A program made the translations under genes and the position numbers. From contig NZ_JACDIJ010000005.1 of the NCBI RefSeq assembly GCF_050937815.1, forward strand, positions 83,312 through 147,311: 64,000 nucleotides of DNA, written 5' to 3'. The DNA is from Treponema_C sp050937815. GTDB lineage: Bacteria > Spirochaetota > Spirochaetia > Treponematales > Treponemataceae. How positions within the stretch are numbered: the first letter of the stretch is position 1; the number at the start of each line of letters is the position of its first letter. The notes under the pieces were generated by a model, which saw only the letters and a program-made list of their open reading frames with translations, was not told where the DNA came from and did no database searches. This document shows positions 33,803 through 41,761 of the stretch, in pieces.

Positions 33803-35934
33803 GCGGGCAAAACAGCTCTGCCGAACAGACGGTATTCCCTGAGTGGAAAAGCTTTTTGGGAACCGAAAAAAACGAAAAATCGGCCATGTTCATCAAGCAT
33901 GTTGTAAAACGGTCGGGGGAAATAGGGGATTACGACCGTTCCAAAATCGCTGCCGCCATCGGGAAAGCCATTACGGCCGTTGAAAAACGGCCCGATCCCG
34001 ATAAGGCGGAACGGCTTACGGAAAAGGCGGAAGAGCGCTTGCGCCTTCTTATGGCAGGGCGCCACGAACATTCTATTCCCGCCATCGAAGAGATTCAAGA
34101 CATAGTGGAAACGGTCTTGATTGAAGAAAATGAAGTCAAAGTTGCAAAGGCTTACATTTTATACCGTGCAAAACACGAGGCTATTCGGGATGCCAAGCGT
34201 TTAATGCTCGATATAAATGCGACTATGGACGGTTATTTAAGCCAGTCGGATTGGCGCGTAAACGAAAATGCAAACGTAAACTTTTCGCTCGGCGGCCTTA
34301 TCCTGCACAATTCGGGAACGATAACCGCAAACTATTGGCTTAAAAACATTTATTCTCAGGAAGTCGCCGAAGCCCACAAAACGGCCGCCTTTCACATCCA
34401 CGATTTGTCGATGTTTTCCGGCTATTGCGCGGGCTGGTCTATCAGACAATTGGTGGCCGAGGGCTTGGGCGGCGTGCCGGATAAAATTACTTCCACACCG
34501 GCAAAGCATTTGTCCACGCTTATTCAGCAAATCGTAAACTTTTTAGGCATTATGCAAAACGAATGGGCGGGCGCTCAAGCGTTCAGCTCGTTCGACACCT
34601 ATTTGGCTCCCTTTGTTAAAAAAGACAATATGAGCGAAAAAGAAGTGCGCCAATGCATACAAAGTTTTATTTACGGCGTCAATACGCCCAGCCGCTGGGG
34701 TTCGCAAGCGCCCTTTACGAACATAACGCTCGACTGGACGGTTCCCGAAGACATGAAAGACAAAAAAGCGATTGCAGGCGGCGAAGAAGCGGACTTTACC
34801 TACGGCGACTGTCAACACGAAATGGATGTCATCAATAAGGTATTTATCGAATTGATGATTGCAGGCGATGCGGCAGGCCGCGGCTTTCAGTATCCGATTC
34901 CCACCTATAACATTACAAAGGATTTTAACTGGGACGGAGAAAACGCAAAGCTTTTGTTTGAAATGACCGCACAGTACGGAACCCCGTATTTTCAAAACTT
35001 CGTCAATTCCGATTTGAATCCGGGCGACGTGCGCTCCATGTGCTGCCGCCTTCAGCTGGACAAGCGCGAACTGCGTAAAAGAGGCGGCGGTTTGTTCGGC
35101 TCGGACGAATTTACCGGTTCTTTGGGAGTCGTTACGATTAATTTGCCGCAAATAGGCTATTTGGCAAAAACAAAGGAACAGTTTTTTGCGCGCTTGGACT
35201 ATCTTATGGATTTGGCAAAAGAAAGTTTGTGTGCAAAACGCAAGGTAATTCAGCGCTTATTGGACGGAGGCTTATTTCCCTATACACGGCGCTATCTTTC
35301 GACTTTAAACAACCACTTTAATACTATCGGTTTGTGCGGTATGAACGAGTGCTGTTTGAATTTTTTAGGCGTCGATATCGTGCATCCGCGCGGAAAAGCC
35401 TTTGCCGAAGACGTTTTGACGTATATGCGCCGGCGCTTAGCCGATTATCAGGAAAAAACCGGAGAACTTTTTAACTTGGAAGCAACCCCCGCCGAAAGCA
35501 CGTCTTACCGGCTTGCACGCCACGATAAAAAGCAGTTCCCCGATATTATTACTTCCGGCGAAAAGGACCCGTATTATACCAACTCGACCCAACTGCCCGT
35601 CGATTACACAAGCGACATTTTTGAAGCTATGGATCATCAAGAATCCCTGCAAACAAAGTACACCGGCGGAACGGTTTTTCATACCTTTATGGGAGAAGCG
35701 ATAAAAGATTGGAAAGCATGCCGGGATTTGGTGCGCGCGATAACAAATTCTTACCGTATTCCGTATATCACCATTTCGCCTATTTATTCGATTTGTAAAA
35801 TTCACGGTTATTTAAACGGAGAAGTGTTCGAATGCCCCAAATGCAAGGCGGAAAAAGAAAAAGAACTGCGCTTAAAACTGCGAAATCTTGAAGAAGAAAG
35901 ACAAAGGTGCATTGAAAAAACAGCCGATATATAA
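33799..35934 (+). CDS. nrdD: Anaerobic ribonucleoside-triphosphate reductase, catalytic part lacking glycyl-radical domain
   Basis: The 711-residue protein has an N-terminal ATP-cone (about 30-120) and the NrdD ten-stranded barrel, with the finger-loop Cys513 in GLCGMNECC, and C-terminal zinc-site residues (SICKIHGYLNGEVFECPKCK). It ends in a charged helix (EKELRLKLRNLEEERQRC) and a TAA stop, without the R-V-x-G-Y glycyl-radical motif that normally closes NrdD. That motif is encoded by the next gene (35977-36513). The two frames are in phase and the TAA at 35932-35934 is the only stop between them. Class III RNR makes dNTPs without oxygen using a glycyl radical generated by NrdG. Confidence 0.92.
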   Translation: MSGQNSSAEQTVFPEWKSFLGTEKNEKSAMFIKHVVKRSGEIGDYDRSKIAAAIGKAITAVEKRPDPDKAERLTEKAEERLRLLMAGRHEHSIPAIEEIQDIVETVLIEENEVKVAKAYILYRAKHEAIRDAKRLMLDINATMDGYLSQSDWRVNENANVNFSLGGLILHNSGTITANYWLKNIYSQEVAEAHKTAAFHIHDLSMFSGYCAGWSIRQLVAEGLGGVPDKITSTPAKHLSTLIQQIVNFLGIMQNEWAGAQAFSSFDTYLAPFVKKDNMSEKEVRQCIQSFIYGVNTPSRWGSQAPFTNITLDWTVPEDMKDKKAIAGGEEADFTYGDCQHEMDVINKVFIELMIAGDAAGRGFQYPIPTYNITKDFNWDGENAKLLFEMTAQYGTPYFQNFVNSDLNPGDVRSMCCRLQLDKRELRKRGGGLFGSDEFTGSLGVVTINLPQIGYLAKTKEQFFARLDYLMDLAKESLCAKRKVIQRLLDGGLFPYTRRYLSTLNNHFNTIGLCGMNECCLNFLGVDIVHPRGKAFAEDVLTYMRRRLADYQEKTGELFNLEATPAESTSYRLARHDKKQFPDIITSGEKDPYYTNSTQLPVDYTSDIFEAMDHQESLQTKYTGGTVFHTFMGEAIKDWKACRDLVRAITNSYRIPYITISPIYSICKIHGYLNGEVFECPKCKAEKEKELRLKLRNLEEERQRCIEKTADI

Positions 35935-35976
35935 TATAATAAGAATGGGAATAATAAGAATGGGAGGATTTTTATA

Positions 35977-36513
35977 ATGAATGAAAAAAGAACTATAGCG
36001 GAAATCGATGCCGATATAGCTCATATACAAAAGGAGCTTGCCGAAGTTCGGGGAACCGAAACCGAAGTGTATTCACGGATTGTAGGTTATTACCGTTCCG
36101 TGCGCAATTGGAACAAGGGAAAACGCGACGAATACAACCACCGCAAACAATTTGTATACGAAACCGTTCCTTCCTGCGCCGCCGGTGTTTTTACCGCCGA
36201 ACAGGATACACCCTTCGCTTCGGAAACCCGCACTGCCGCAGTTCATGCACAGGCGGTTTTTTCCTATGAATTTTTCGGAAAGGCGACATGTCCGAATTGT
36301 CCGCCCGTAAAAAAATATTTGGAAAATCTTTCTTTAGAAGGAAGTTATATAAATGTGGATACGGAAGCAGGGTTGCACAAAGCTTCGCAATGCGCTGTGC
36401 TTTCCGCTCCTACGGTTATTTTATTTAACGAAAACCGCGAAGAAATCGCACGGGCGCACAGCGTAGCCGAGCTTGAAGCTATACTTAACCCCGCGGCGGT
36501 ACATGTAGCTTAA
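35977..36513 (+). CDS. Separate glycyl-radical domain fused to redoxin
   Basis: The 178-residue protein begins with a helix (1-25), then the NrdD C-terminal motif: EVYSRIVGYYRSVRNWNKGK, with Gly37 in RIVGYY as the predicted radical site. A linker (about 60-93) leads to a thioredoxin/glutaredoxin-like domain with active-site CPNC (Cys105, Cys108) and cis-proline SAPT (Pro145). The combination suggests a subunit that completes NrdD in trans and reduces its active-site disulfide, like NrdD subtypes that use thioredoxin rather than formate. GGGAGG lies 9 nt before the ATG, so it is translated from its own site. The helix here may pair with the NrdD C-terminal helix. Confidence 0.85.
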   Translation: MNEKRTIAEIDADIAHIQKELAEVRGTETEVYSRIVGYYRSVRNWNKGKRDEYNHRKQFVYETVPSCAAGVFTAEQDTPFASETRTAAVHAQAVFSYEFFGKATCPNCPPVKKYLENLSLEGSYINVDTEAGLHKASQCAVLSAPTVILFNENREEIARAHSVAELEAILNPAAVHVA

Positions 36514-36529
36514 AACCGCTTATAAAATC

Positions 36530-37261
36530 ATGCTTTCAGGCGCTTTAATAAAAACAAGCCTCATAGATTATCCGGGGAAAGTCGCCTGTGCATGGTTTTT
36601 AACCGGGTGCAGTTTGCGTTGTCCGTATTGTTACAATGCGGACTCCGTTTTTAACCGCTTAAAAGCGGAAGAAAGCGTTACGGAAACGCAGGTTTTCGAA
36701 CACTTGACAAAACGCCGGAATGTACTTTCCGGCTTTGTTATTTCAGGCGGCGAACCGCTTATTCATGCGGAAATTCCCGCCCTTATACAAAAAGTAAAAA
36801 AACTCGGCTATGCGGTAAAGCTCGATACAAACGGTATGCATCCGCAAGAGCTTGAACGGCTTTGCGCAAAAGACGATACCTGTCCCGACTTTATCGCCAT
36901 CGATCTTAAAACGTCCGCCGACCGCTACAACCTTCTTGTACCGCAGCATTCGCCCCTTTACACAAACAAAACAAACCCCGCCTCGCACAGGCTTTTACAA
37001 AGCATAGACATTGCCTGCCGTTTTTTTTCGTGCGAAAACCGCGAATTCAGAACCGTATTGGTGCCGCCCCTTGTGCAAAAAGACGACATTACAGATATGG
37101 CCGCCCTTTTGCCCCAAGACGCGCGCTGGCGCTTTGCACCCTTTTTGCCCGAAAACTGCTTGGACCCGTCTTATAACGACATAATCCCCTACTCCGGCGA
37201 ACAAATGAACACGCTGGTATCGCATGCCCGCACCCTTATAAAAGACAGTATGCTGCGATAA
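36530..37261 (+). CDS. nrdG: Anaerobic RNR activase NrdG (radical SAM)
   Basis: The 243-residue protein has the radical-SAM iron-sulfur motif with Cys27, Cys31 and Cys34 (C-x3-C-x2-C in GCSLRCPYCYN), the GGEPL SAM motif (about 80) and an NrdG/PFL-activase-like fold. It generates the glycyl radical on the reductase. It starts 17 bp after the glycyl-radical/redoxin gene, with no strong Shine-Dalgarno, and completes the nrdR-nrdD operon. It is longer than the 150-170-residue E. coli-type NrdG and resembles the other, longer anaerobic RNR activase class. Confidence 0.9.
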   Translation: MLSGALIKTSLIDYPGKVACAWFLTGCSLRCPYCYNADSVFNRLKAEESVTETQVFEHLTKRRNVLSGFVISGGEPLIHAEIPALIQKVKKLGYAVKLDTNGMHPQELERLCAKDDTCPDFIAIDLKTSADRYNLLVPQHSPLYTNKTNPASHRLLQSIDIACRFFSCENREFRTVLVPPLVQKDDITDMAALLPQDARWRFAPFLPENCLDPSYNDIIPYSGEQMNTLVSHARTLIKDSMLR

Positions 37262-37384
37262 GGCAAAAGCGCCGAAAGTCCTCGGAGCTTAATGGTAATC
37301 CTATAAGTTCATTCAGCACAACAAAAGGCAGCATCCGCGCCTTCACCGCTGTTTCACATCTTGAACAATTCATAAGTTTAACAG

Positions 37385-37413
37385 TTGGAGATTTTCCATT
37401 TTCGTGTTATACT
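37385..37413 (+). promoter_or_regulatory. Promoter for the second transposase-family gene
   Basis: TTGGAG (37385-37390), 17 bp, TATACT (37408-37413). AAGGAAGG follows as Shine-Dalgarno 6 nt before the ATG at 37434. Confidence 0.6.
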
Positions 37414-37433
37414 TTGTATAAGGAAGGTTCAAA

Positions 37434-38222
37434 ATGCGCAAAAGTTTTGATGAACTGACCATTGCGGATGATTTTATGTTTTGCAAGGTTATGCAGGATG
37501 AGGAAGTCTGCAAAACTTTTCTTGAAATGACTCTGGCAGGTCAAATCGGGAAAATTACAGAACTGTCATCGCAAAATGCAATATTTACAGGTGCTGAAGC
37601 AAAATCAATTCGCCTAGACATTCTTGTAAAAGACGAAAACGGTAAAACGTATGACATTGAGATGCAAGCGGTCAACGAGCATAATCTCCCTAAACGTATG
37701 CGCTATTACCAAGCCGCAATCGATATTTTATTTTTAGACAAGGGAGAACATTACAGTGAGCTTAACGACAGCTATATAATCTTTTTATGCCTTTTTGATT
37801 CGGTTGGAAAAAATATGCCCCTTTATACATTTGAAAACATCTGCCTCGAAGATAAACAAACGCTCTTACAAGACGGTACAAAAAAGATTATAATCAATGC
37901 AAATGCCTTTAGAAAAGCTAAAGATAAAAACTTAAGCGGCTTTTTGGAATACGTTAAAACCGGTAAAGTTACCACAGAGTTTACAGGGAGGATAGAAAAG
38001 ATGATAGAGAAAGTAAAAAACACGGAACAGGCAAGAAGCGAATACCGCTTTATCTCCGGCTTTGAAATGGATGCCCGCTATTACGGCAGACGGGAGGGCT
38101 TTTCCGAGGGTGCCCATCAAACTAAACTTGAAACGGCAAAACTGATGAAAGGAATGAATTATCCGATTAATGATATTTGTACAATATCAGGTTTGTCCGT
38201 TGAAGAAATCGAAGCGTTATAA
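37434..38222 (+). CDS. PD-(D/E)XK putative transposase/recombination nuclease (Rpn family), second copy
   Basis: The 262-residue protein belongs to the same broad PDDEXK_2 family as the gene at 26279-27139 but is a different subgroup: it opens FDELTIADDFMFCKVMQDEE, the nuclease core reads IRLDILVKDENGKTYDIEMQ, with Asp and Glu-x-Gln, and the C-terminus ends SVEEIEAL. AAGGAAGG lies before the ATG. Its 3' end abuts a decayed LRR lipoprotein gene on the opposite strand, suggesting insertion into, or rearrangement beside, that gene. No terminal inverted repeats are evident. Confidence 0.85.
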   Translation: MRKSFDELTIADDFMFCKVMQDEEVCKTFLEMTLAGQIGKITELSSQNAIFTGAEAKSIRLDILVKDENGKTYDIEMQAVNEHNLPKRMRYYQAAIDILFLDKGEHYSELNDSYIIFLCLFDSVGKNMPLYTFENICLEDKQTLLQDGTKKIIINANAFRKAKDKNLSGFLEYVKTGKVTTEFTGRIEKMIEKVKNTEQARSEYRFISGFEMDARYYGRREGFSEGAHQTKLETAKLMKGMNYPINDICTISGLSVEEIEAL

Positions 38223-38618
38223 CCCATACCCGGTATACTGTTTTTACAGCCGTAAAAAGCATAGTTTTCTACGGTTGTAAGCTTTACAGGCAAGTTCAAT
38301 TCGGTCAATCCCATACAGCCTATAAAGGCAGTTTCTCTTATTGCAGTAAGGCTTGCAGGAAACTTTACTTGAGTCAAACCCGTGCACTGCTAAGGCGTCT
38401 TTAGCTATTTCGGTAATACCGTCGGGGATTTCCAATACGCCTGTAGGTTTTTCTCCCCTATATCCCTTAAGGACGGTACCCTCAATGATTAAACCTTGAG
38501 TACTCGGATTTGTTCCGGCAGCATTCGGACAGGCCGAAAGCAGCAGCACAACAATAAGTATAAAAACGGCTGCAAACAACACCGGTTTTATTTTTTGTGT
38601 TGCATATTCTTTTTTCAT
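38222..38618 (-). pseudogene. Frameshifted BspA-like LRR lipoprotein
   Basis: Starts at the ATG at 38618 with a lipoprotein signal (lipobox LSAC), then an LRR-type leader (GVLEIPDGITEIAKDAL) homologous to the intact gene at 39459-40124. Near 38385-38395 the frame shifts; the repeat continues in another frame (TQVKFPASLTAIRETAFIGC, then LNLPVKLTTVENYAFYGC) and stops at the 3' edge of the transposase-family gene. The C-terminal repeats are missing. It was a surface-exposed BspA-like protein that is no longer made intact. Confidence 0.75.
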
Positions 38619-38631
38619 TGTCGGTTCCCCT

Positions 38632-39345
38632 TTATGATTTTTCCTTCGCTTTTTGTCCCTTAATCCAAAGATAGGCATCAACCAGCTTCATCATAGGCTG
38701 TTCGCAGCCGCATTCTTTTTCTATGCGTTCTTTTTTTGCAAGCAAGTCCTTTTCGTTTAAGGAGGCAAAGTTATATACATATCGCAGTGTGTTTTCGTTT
38801 ATCTGTGAGGAAGATGACCTGCCCATACTTTTACAGACAAAGGAGTCAAAGGCGGGAATACAGGCATAGGTTGCAAGAAGCAGCTTCGATACAAACATTA
38901 CCGACACAAATTCTTTACGTTCCTTTCCCTTAATTACAGAAGTTTTAAGATTTTCGGTATACAGATTTTGAACTGCTTTTACTTCCTCTATGATTGTACG
39001 TATATCTTCAGCTTGGGCTTTTTCGTCTTTGCGATACGAGTCTTTAAGGCTGCGTATTTTTTGTATCCTATCTTTTGAATCGAACAGATATTGTATAGCC
39101 GGTTTGTGGATTGTATAATCCTTCCATAAAACCGAACTTGAACCTCGGTACATTCCCCAGCTTGCAAGAAAAAAGGCCAGGTGCAGCGCCGCTTTTTCTT
39201 CGTCAAAACCCGGCTTTTCTATACTTTGAAAATATTTGTAACAATGCTCCCACGACCTGAACCGGTGCTGAGGATCCTCTTTTATTTTGTCATAAAATTC
39301 ATCCAGACACGTTTTAATATCACTTTCTTTTTTCACTTCATGCAT
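38632..39345 (-). CDS. Hypothetical soluble protein
   Basis: The 237-residue product has no signal peptide. It is charged, with a conserved-looking ALHLAFFLASWGMYRGSS segment and a mixed helical C-terminus (DAYLWIKGQ). Proteins with this layout occur sporadically in accessory regions of varied bacteria, but I cannot name a function. AAGGAAGG lies before the ATG. The gap to the downstream LRR pseudogene is 13 bp, in the same orientation. Confidence 0.6.
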   Translation of the reverse strand: MHEVKKESDIKTCLDEFYDKIKEDPQHRFRSWEHCYKYFQSIEKPGFDEEKAALHLAFFLASWGMYRGSSSVLWKDYTIHKPAIQYLFDSKDRIQKIRSLKDSYRKDEKAQAEDIRTIIEEVKAVQNLYTENLKTSVIKGKERKEFVSVMFVSKLLLATYACIPAFDSFVCKSMGRSSSSQINENTLRYVYNFASLNEKDLLAKKERIEKECGCEQPMMKLVDAYLWIKGQKAKEKS

Positions 39346-39458
39346 TTTATCCTTCCTTTCGGCAATAAGCCGTCATTATAATTCTCCCCTTCCCCGCACC
39401 CTGTGCAGCCGCATCCTGTGCGGGGAAACTCCAACCGATACCCGGTATACCGTTTTTA

Positions 39459-40124
39459 CTACTCCTCGATAATTTGGCTTAGCGTAATACCGCTTTGGCT
39501 GTTAAGCAATAAATTCCGTATCGAACTGCCCGATTTAACCTTGTACGTTGCCGCCGTACAGCCGGAAAAAGCACGGTCTCCTATTGAGGTAAGCTGCGTA
39601 CAAGAAGAAAAATCAAAACCGCTTACCTTTTTACAGCCGCTAAAAGCAGCATAGCCGATTGTTTTAAGGTGTGCAGGTATACTCACCGTCCCCGCAATTT
39701 CGGTACAACCGCCAAAAGCCTGAGAGCCGATGTGCTCAAGGCTTGCAGGTAAAGCCAAACTTGTCAAGCCCGTACAGCCGTAAAAAGCAGAGCCGCCTAT
39801 CTTTTTAAGACTTGAAGGAAAGTTCACACTTGTCAAACTTGTACAGTTCTCAAAGGCAGAGCCGGCTATTTCGGTAACGCCTGCGGGAATGTTCAGCACC
39901 CCTGCAGGAATCTCATTATAGCCCATAAGTACGGTACCCTCAATTCTTAAGTTTGGATCCGGCCCGCTTTGCGCTCCCCCTCCCGACGACGGCCCGCCGT
40001 CTATCTTTTGCGGGCAGCCGGTAAACAGTCCCGTCAGCAGTCCCGCCGCCGCTACCAATGCAGTAAAGTGTACTGCACGCTTTAAAAAGACACAGGTCTT
40101 TTTGCGTGTTTTGCTTTGTTTCAT
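39459..40124 (-). CDS. BspA-like leucine-rich-repeat lipoprotein
   Basis: The 221-residue product has a lipoprotein signal (lipobox LFTGC, Cys37), a Gly/Ser-rich linker, a GVLNIPAGVTEI leader and about five LRR_5 repeats (each with A-F-x-x-C-x-x-L and P-x-x-L-K/E-x-I-G), ending in a short tail. BspA-like proteins bind host or bacterial partners at the cell surface. AGGAG lies 7 nt before the ATG. The related pseudogene at 38222-38618 and fragment at 25688-25891 suggest expansion and decay of this family. Confidence 0.8.
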   Translation of the reverse strand: MKQSKTRKKTCVFLKRAVHFTALVAAAGLLTGLFTGCPQKIDGGPSSGGGAQSGPDPNLRIEGTVLMGYNEIPAGVLNIPAGVTEIAGSAFENCTSLTSVNFPSSLKKIGGSAFYGCTGLTSLALPASLEHIGSQAFGGCTEIAGTVSIPAHLKTIGYAAFSGCKKVSGFDFSSCTQLTSIGDRAFSGCTAATYKVKSGSSIRNLLLNSQSGITLSQIIEE

Positions 40125-40197
40125 TACACAACTCCTCTGCGTTTATGCCCGCCGGCTTTTTTGTTGATTAGGGGGAGAGAGCACGGCGTTCATAAAA

Positions 40198-40349
40198 ATG
40201 AATAGTATCGAGGCATTGGGCACACGCAAAAAGGCTTCCGCGCTTCGCTTGTGCAGATTTTTTGCGCGGTGCCCATGCCTCACCGCCTGTTTCATCTAAT
40301 GCCGTTGTATTCTCTCATCCCCTTCATAGTCCCGGCACGGATGCCGGAA
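40198..40349. repeat. 152-bp direct repeat, copy 1
   Basis: This copy matches 40786-40937 at about 149 of 152 positions (visible differences are T/C, A/C and C/T). It contains the long hairpin C1 (40210-40281) and the first hairpin of a type A module (40332-40347). It lies between the LRR lipoprotein gene and the HU-like pseudogene. Confidence 0.85.
40210..40281. repeat. Type C long hairpin (C1)
   Basis: The arms are about 22 bp with two small bulges (GAGGCATTGGGCAC... against ...GTGCCCATGCCTC) around a loop of about 26 nt. The copy at 40798-40869 is nearly identical. Confidence 0.7.
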
Positions 40350-40421
40350 GAGCTTTATATAAACACGTTTCGCACGCGAAACGTGTAGCGCAAAATCGCA
40401 CACGGATGTCCGATTTTTCGC
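40332..40421 (+). repeat. Type A three-hairpin module (A1)
   Basis: Hairpin 1 at 40332-40347 (CCGGCACGGATGCCGG), linker with GCTTTATATAAA, hairpin 2 at 40363-40386 (11-bp perfect arms), hairpin 3 at 40388-40421. It matches the layout of the modules at 25830-25915 (minus), 40920-41010 and 41582-41673, with different arms. Confidence 0.6.
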
Positions 40422-40430
40422 CCCTATGTA

Positions 40431-40521
40431 GTCGGAGACCCCGACCTTATGCAGGCGGACAGACCGACCTTACGTGGTCGGAGACCCCGACCTTATGCGG
40501 TCGGGGACTCCGACTTGTTTG
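40431..40521. repeat. Tandem 23-bp hairpin repeats
   Basis: Four units start at 40431, 40454, 40477 and 40500, exactly 23 bp apart. Each unit has a five-base-pair hairpin (GTCGG-AGACC-CCGAC in units 1 and 3, GTCGG-GGACT-CCGAC in unit 4, degenerate in unit 2) and a CTTATGC-type tail. There is no spacer variability, so this is not a CRISPR array. It ends at the stop of the HU-like pseudogene. Confidence 0.7.
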
Positions 40522-40785
40522 TTATACGATTGCTTTGAGGCTTTTGAGGTAATAGCCCTTTTTTATTGTCTTGGATTTTTTACTGCCGTTGCCGACTACC
40601 TTTGTCCGCACCTCCAGAGTAAAATCTCCCGCTTCTACGGTCGGGTCGAGTATGACGATAAGGCGTGCGGGTTTGTTTTCCACCACCGATGTGCAGCGCA
40701 CGGTCTTTGCACCCGTTACGGCGAACACGCCCTGTTCTTCATCCTTCGGGTCGAACTTCAGACGGCTGCCGAGTATTTCCATAAG

Positions 40786-40937
40786 ATGAATAGTATCGAG
40801 GCATTGGGCACACGCAAAAAGGCTTCCGCGCTTCGCTTGTGCAGATTTTTTGCGCGGTGCCCATGCCTCACCGCCTGTTTCATCTAATGCCGCTGTATTC
40901 TCTCCTCCCCTTCATAGTCCCGGCATGGATGCCGGAA
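40786..40937. repeat. 152-bp direct repeat, copy 2 (inside the HU-like gene)
   Basis: Matches 40198-40349 almost exactly. It contains hairpin C2 (40798-40869) and hairpin 1 of module A2. This copy interrupts the coding sequence of the HU-like gene. Confidence 0.85.
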
Positions 40938-41010
40938 CAGCCGTAGATACCGCGAGTTTGCCTACGGCAAACTCGTTGCATAAAATCGGACACGACGTCC
41001 GATTTTATGC
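40920..41010 (+). repeat. Type A three-hairpin module (A2)
   Basis: Hairpin 1 at 40920-40935, linker with AGCCGTAGATACC, hairpin 2 at 40953-40975 (10-bp perfect arms), hairpin 3 at 40978-41010 (14-bp perfect arms with loop ACGAC). It follows directly on the second 152-bp repeat. Confidence 0.65.
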
Positions 41011-41374
41011 CTCCCGTACCCGCCGTGATGTTAAGGTGCAGGGCGTGGCGTTTTGCATCAAAGCCGTCGTCCGCCCCGTCGAATACGCCCGAAATGCTGT
41101 AGCTTGTGTTGATAAGCGGCGTGTTTAAGGTGCCGCCTTCTTCGACAATATAGGTACACTCCTGCGTGTACAGCTGCATAAGGGCGGCAAGGTCGGTGCG
41201 GGTAACGGTGGTACCGCGCTTTACCATGCGCTCGATAATGTCGTCAAGGGTGAATACCTGACTGTCGGTAACCTGCGCCATAAAGTCGTCAGGTTTTGCC
41301 GTGAGTAAATTCTCACGTAGGCAATACTTTAGCATAATTTCCTCCTAAAAAAGCGGAAAATCTCTTTCCATAGT

Positions 41375-41515
41375 CCCGGCACGGATGCCGGGAAAACCGT
41401 TAGTAATCGGTTTCGGCAAAGCCCGAAACCGGGATTCAAAACCGAACAGGAGGTTCGGTTTTGAAACAAACTCGAAGTTGAAGCGAGCGGCGCTATTTAA
41501 GCCGTGAGCTTCAAC
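41375..41515 (+). repeat. Type B four-hairpin element (B1)
   Basis: Hairpin 1 at 41375-41392 (CCCGGC-ACGGAT-GCCGGG), linker with CCGTTAGTAATC, hairpin 2 at 41409-41430, linker GGGATTC, hairpin 3 at 41435-41465 (13-bp arms around AGGAG), linker ACAAACTCGA, hairpin 4 at 41477-41515 (arms GTTGAAGC/GCTTCAAC around the core GCGGCGCTATTTAAGCCG). Compare with B2 (25981-26125): linkers and cores agree while arms of hairpins 1, 2 and 4 differ but pair. Confidence 0.75.
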
Positions 41516-41581
41516 AATCCTCCTAAGGTTAGGGAAGGAAAGACACTTTTTCGGACAAAAGTTTCTTTCCTTGATTTACGC

Positions 41582-41673
41582 TTCCGGCACGGATGCCGGA
41601 AAAGCTTTATATAAACACGTTTCGCACGCGAAACGTGCAGCGCAAAATCGCACACGGATGTGTGATTTTGCGC
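41582..41673 (+). repeat. Type A three-hairpin module (A3)
   Basis: Hairpin 1 at 41582-41601 (TTCCGG with CACGGATG), linker AAGCTTTATATAAA, hairpin 2 at 41616-41637 (10-bp arms), hairpin 3 at 41640-41673 (GCGCAAAATC/GATTTTGCGC outer arms). It differs from A1 mainly in hairpin 3. Confidence 0.6.
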
Positions 41674-41761
41674 CCCTATCCTATCTTCCAAATACCGCTT
41701 AGGGGCTCACCGCCCCTAAGAACCCGGCCGATACAGCTGACAGCTGTATATGCAATGCTAT

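Larger units (their letters stand above)
40522..41335 (-). pseudogene. HU-like DNA-binding/DUF4469 protein gene interrupted by repeat element
   Basis: The N-terminal part (from ATG 41335) reads MLKYCLRENLLTAKPDDFMAQV and TLDDIIERMVKRGTTVTR, the HU-like domain of DUF4469-type proteins, up to about NITAGTG near 41020. The matching C-terminal part (GSRLKFDPKDEEQGVF ... SLKAIV) resumes at about 40782. Between them lie about 235 bp of hairpin repeat (40786-41010), and the conserved middle of the protein is missing. A good AGGAGG precedes the ATG. The gene is broken by insertion or replacement with the repeat. Confidence 0.75.

Noticed and set aside
35932..35934. Recoded stop codon (for example selenocysteine) in nrdD
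   Set aside because: The codon is TAA, not TGA, and the next gene has its own Shine-Dalgarno and ATG.
38159..38377. Separate short LRR gene
   Set aside because: It is the shifted second half of the pseudogene at 38222-38618; it has no start signals.
40431..40521. Possible CRISPR array
   Set aside because: Units are directly tandem every 23 bp with no unique spacers, and no cas genes are present.
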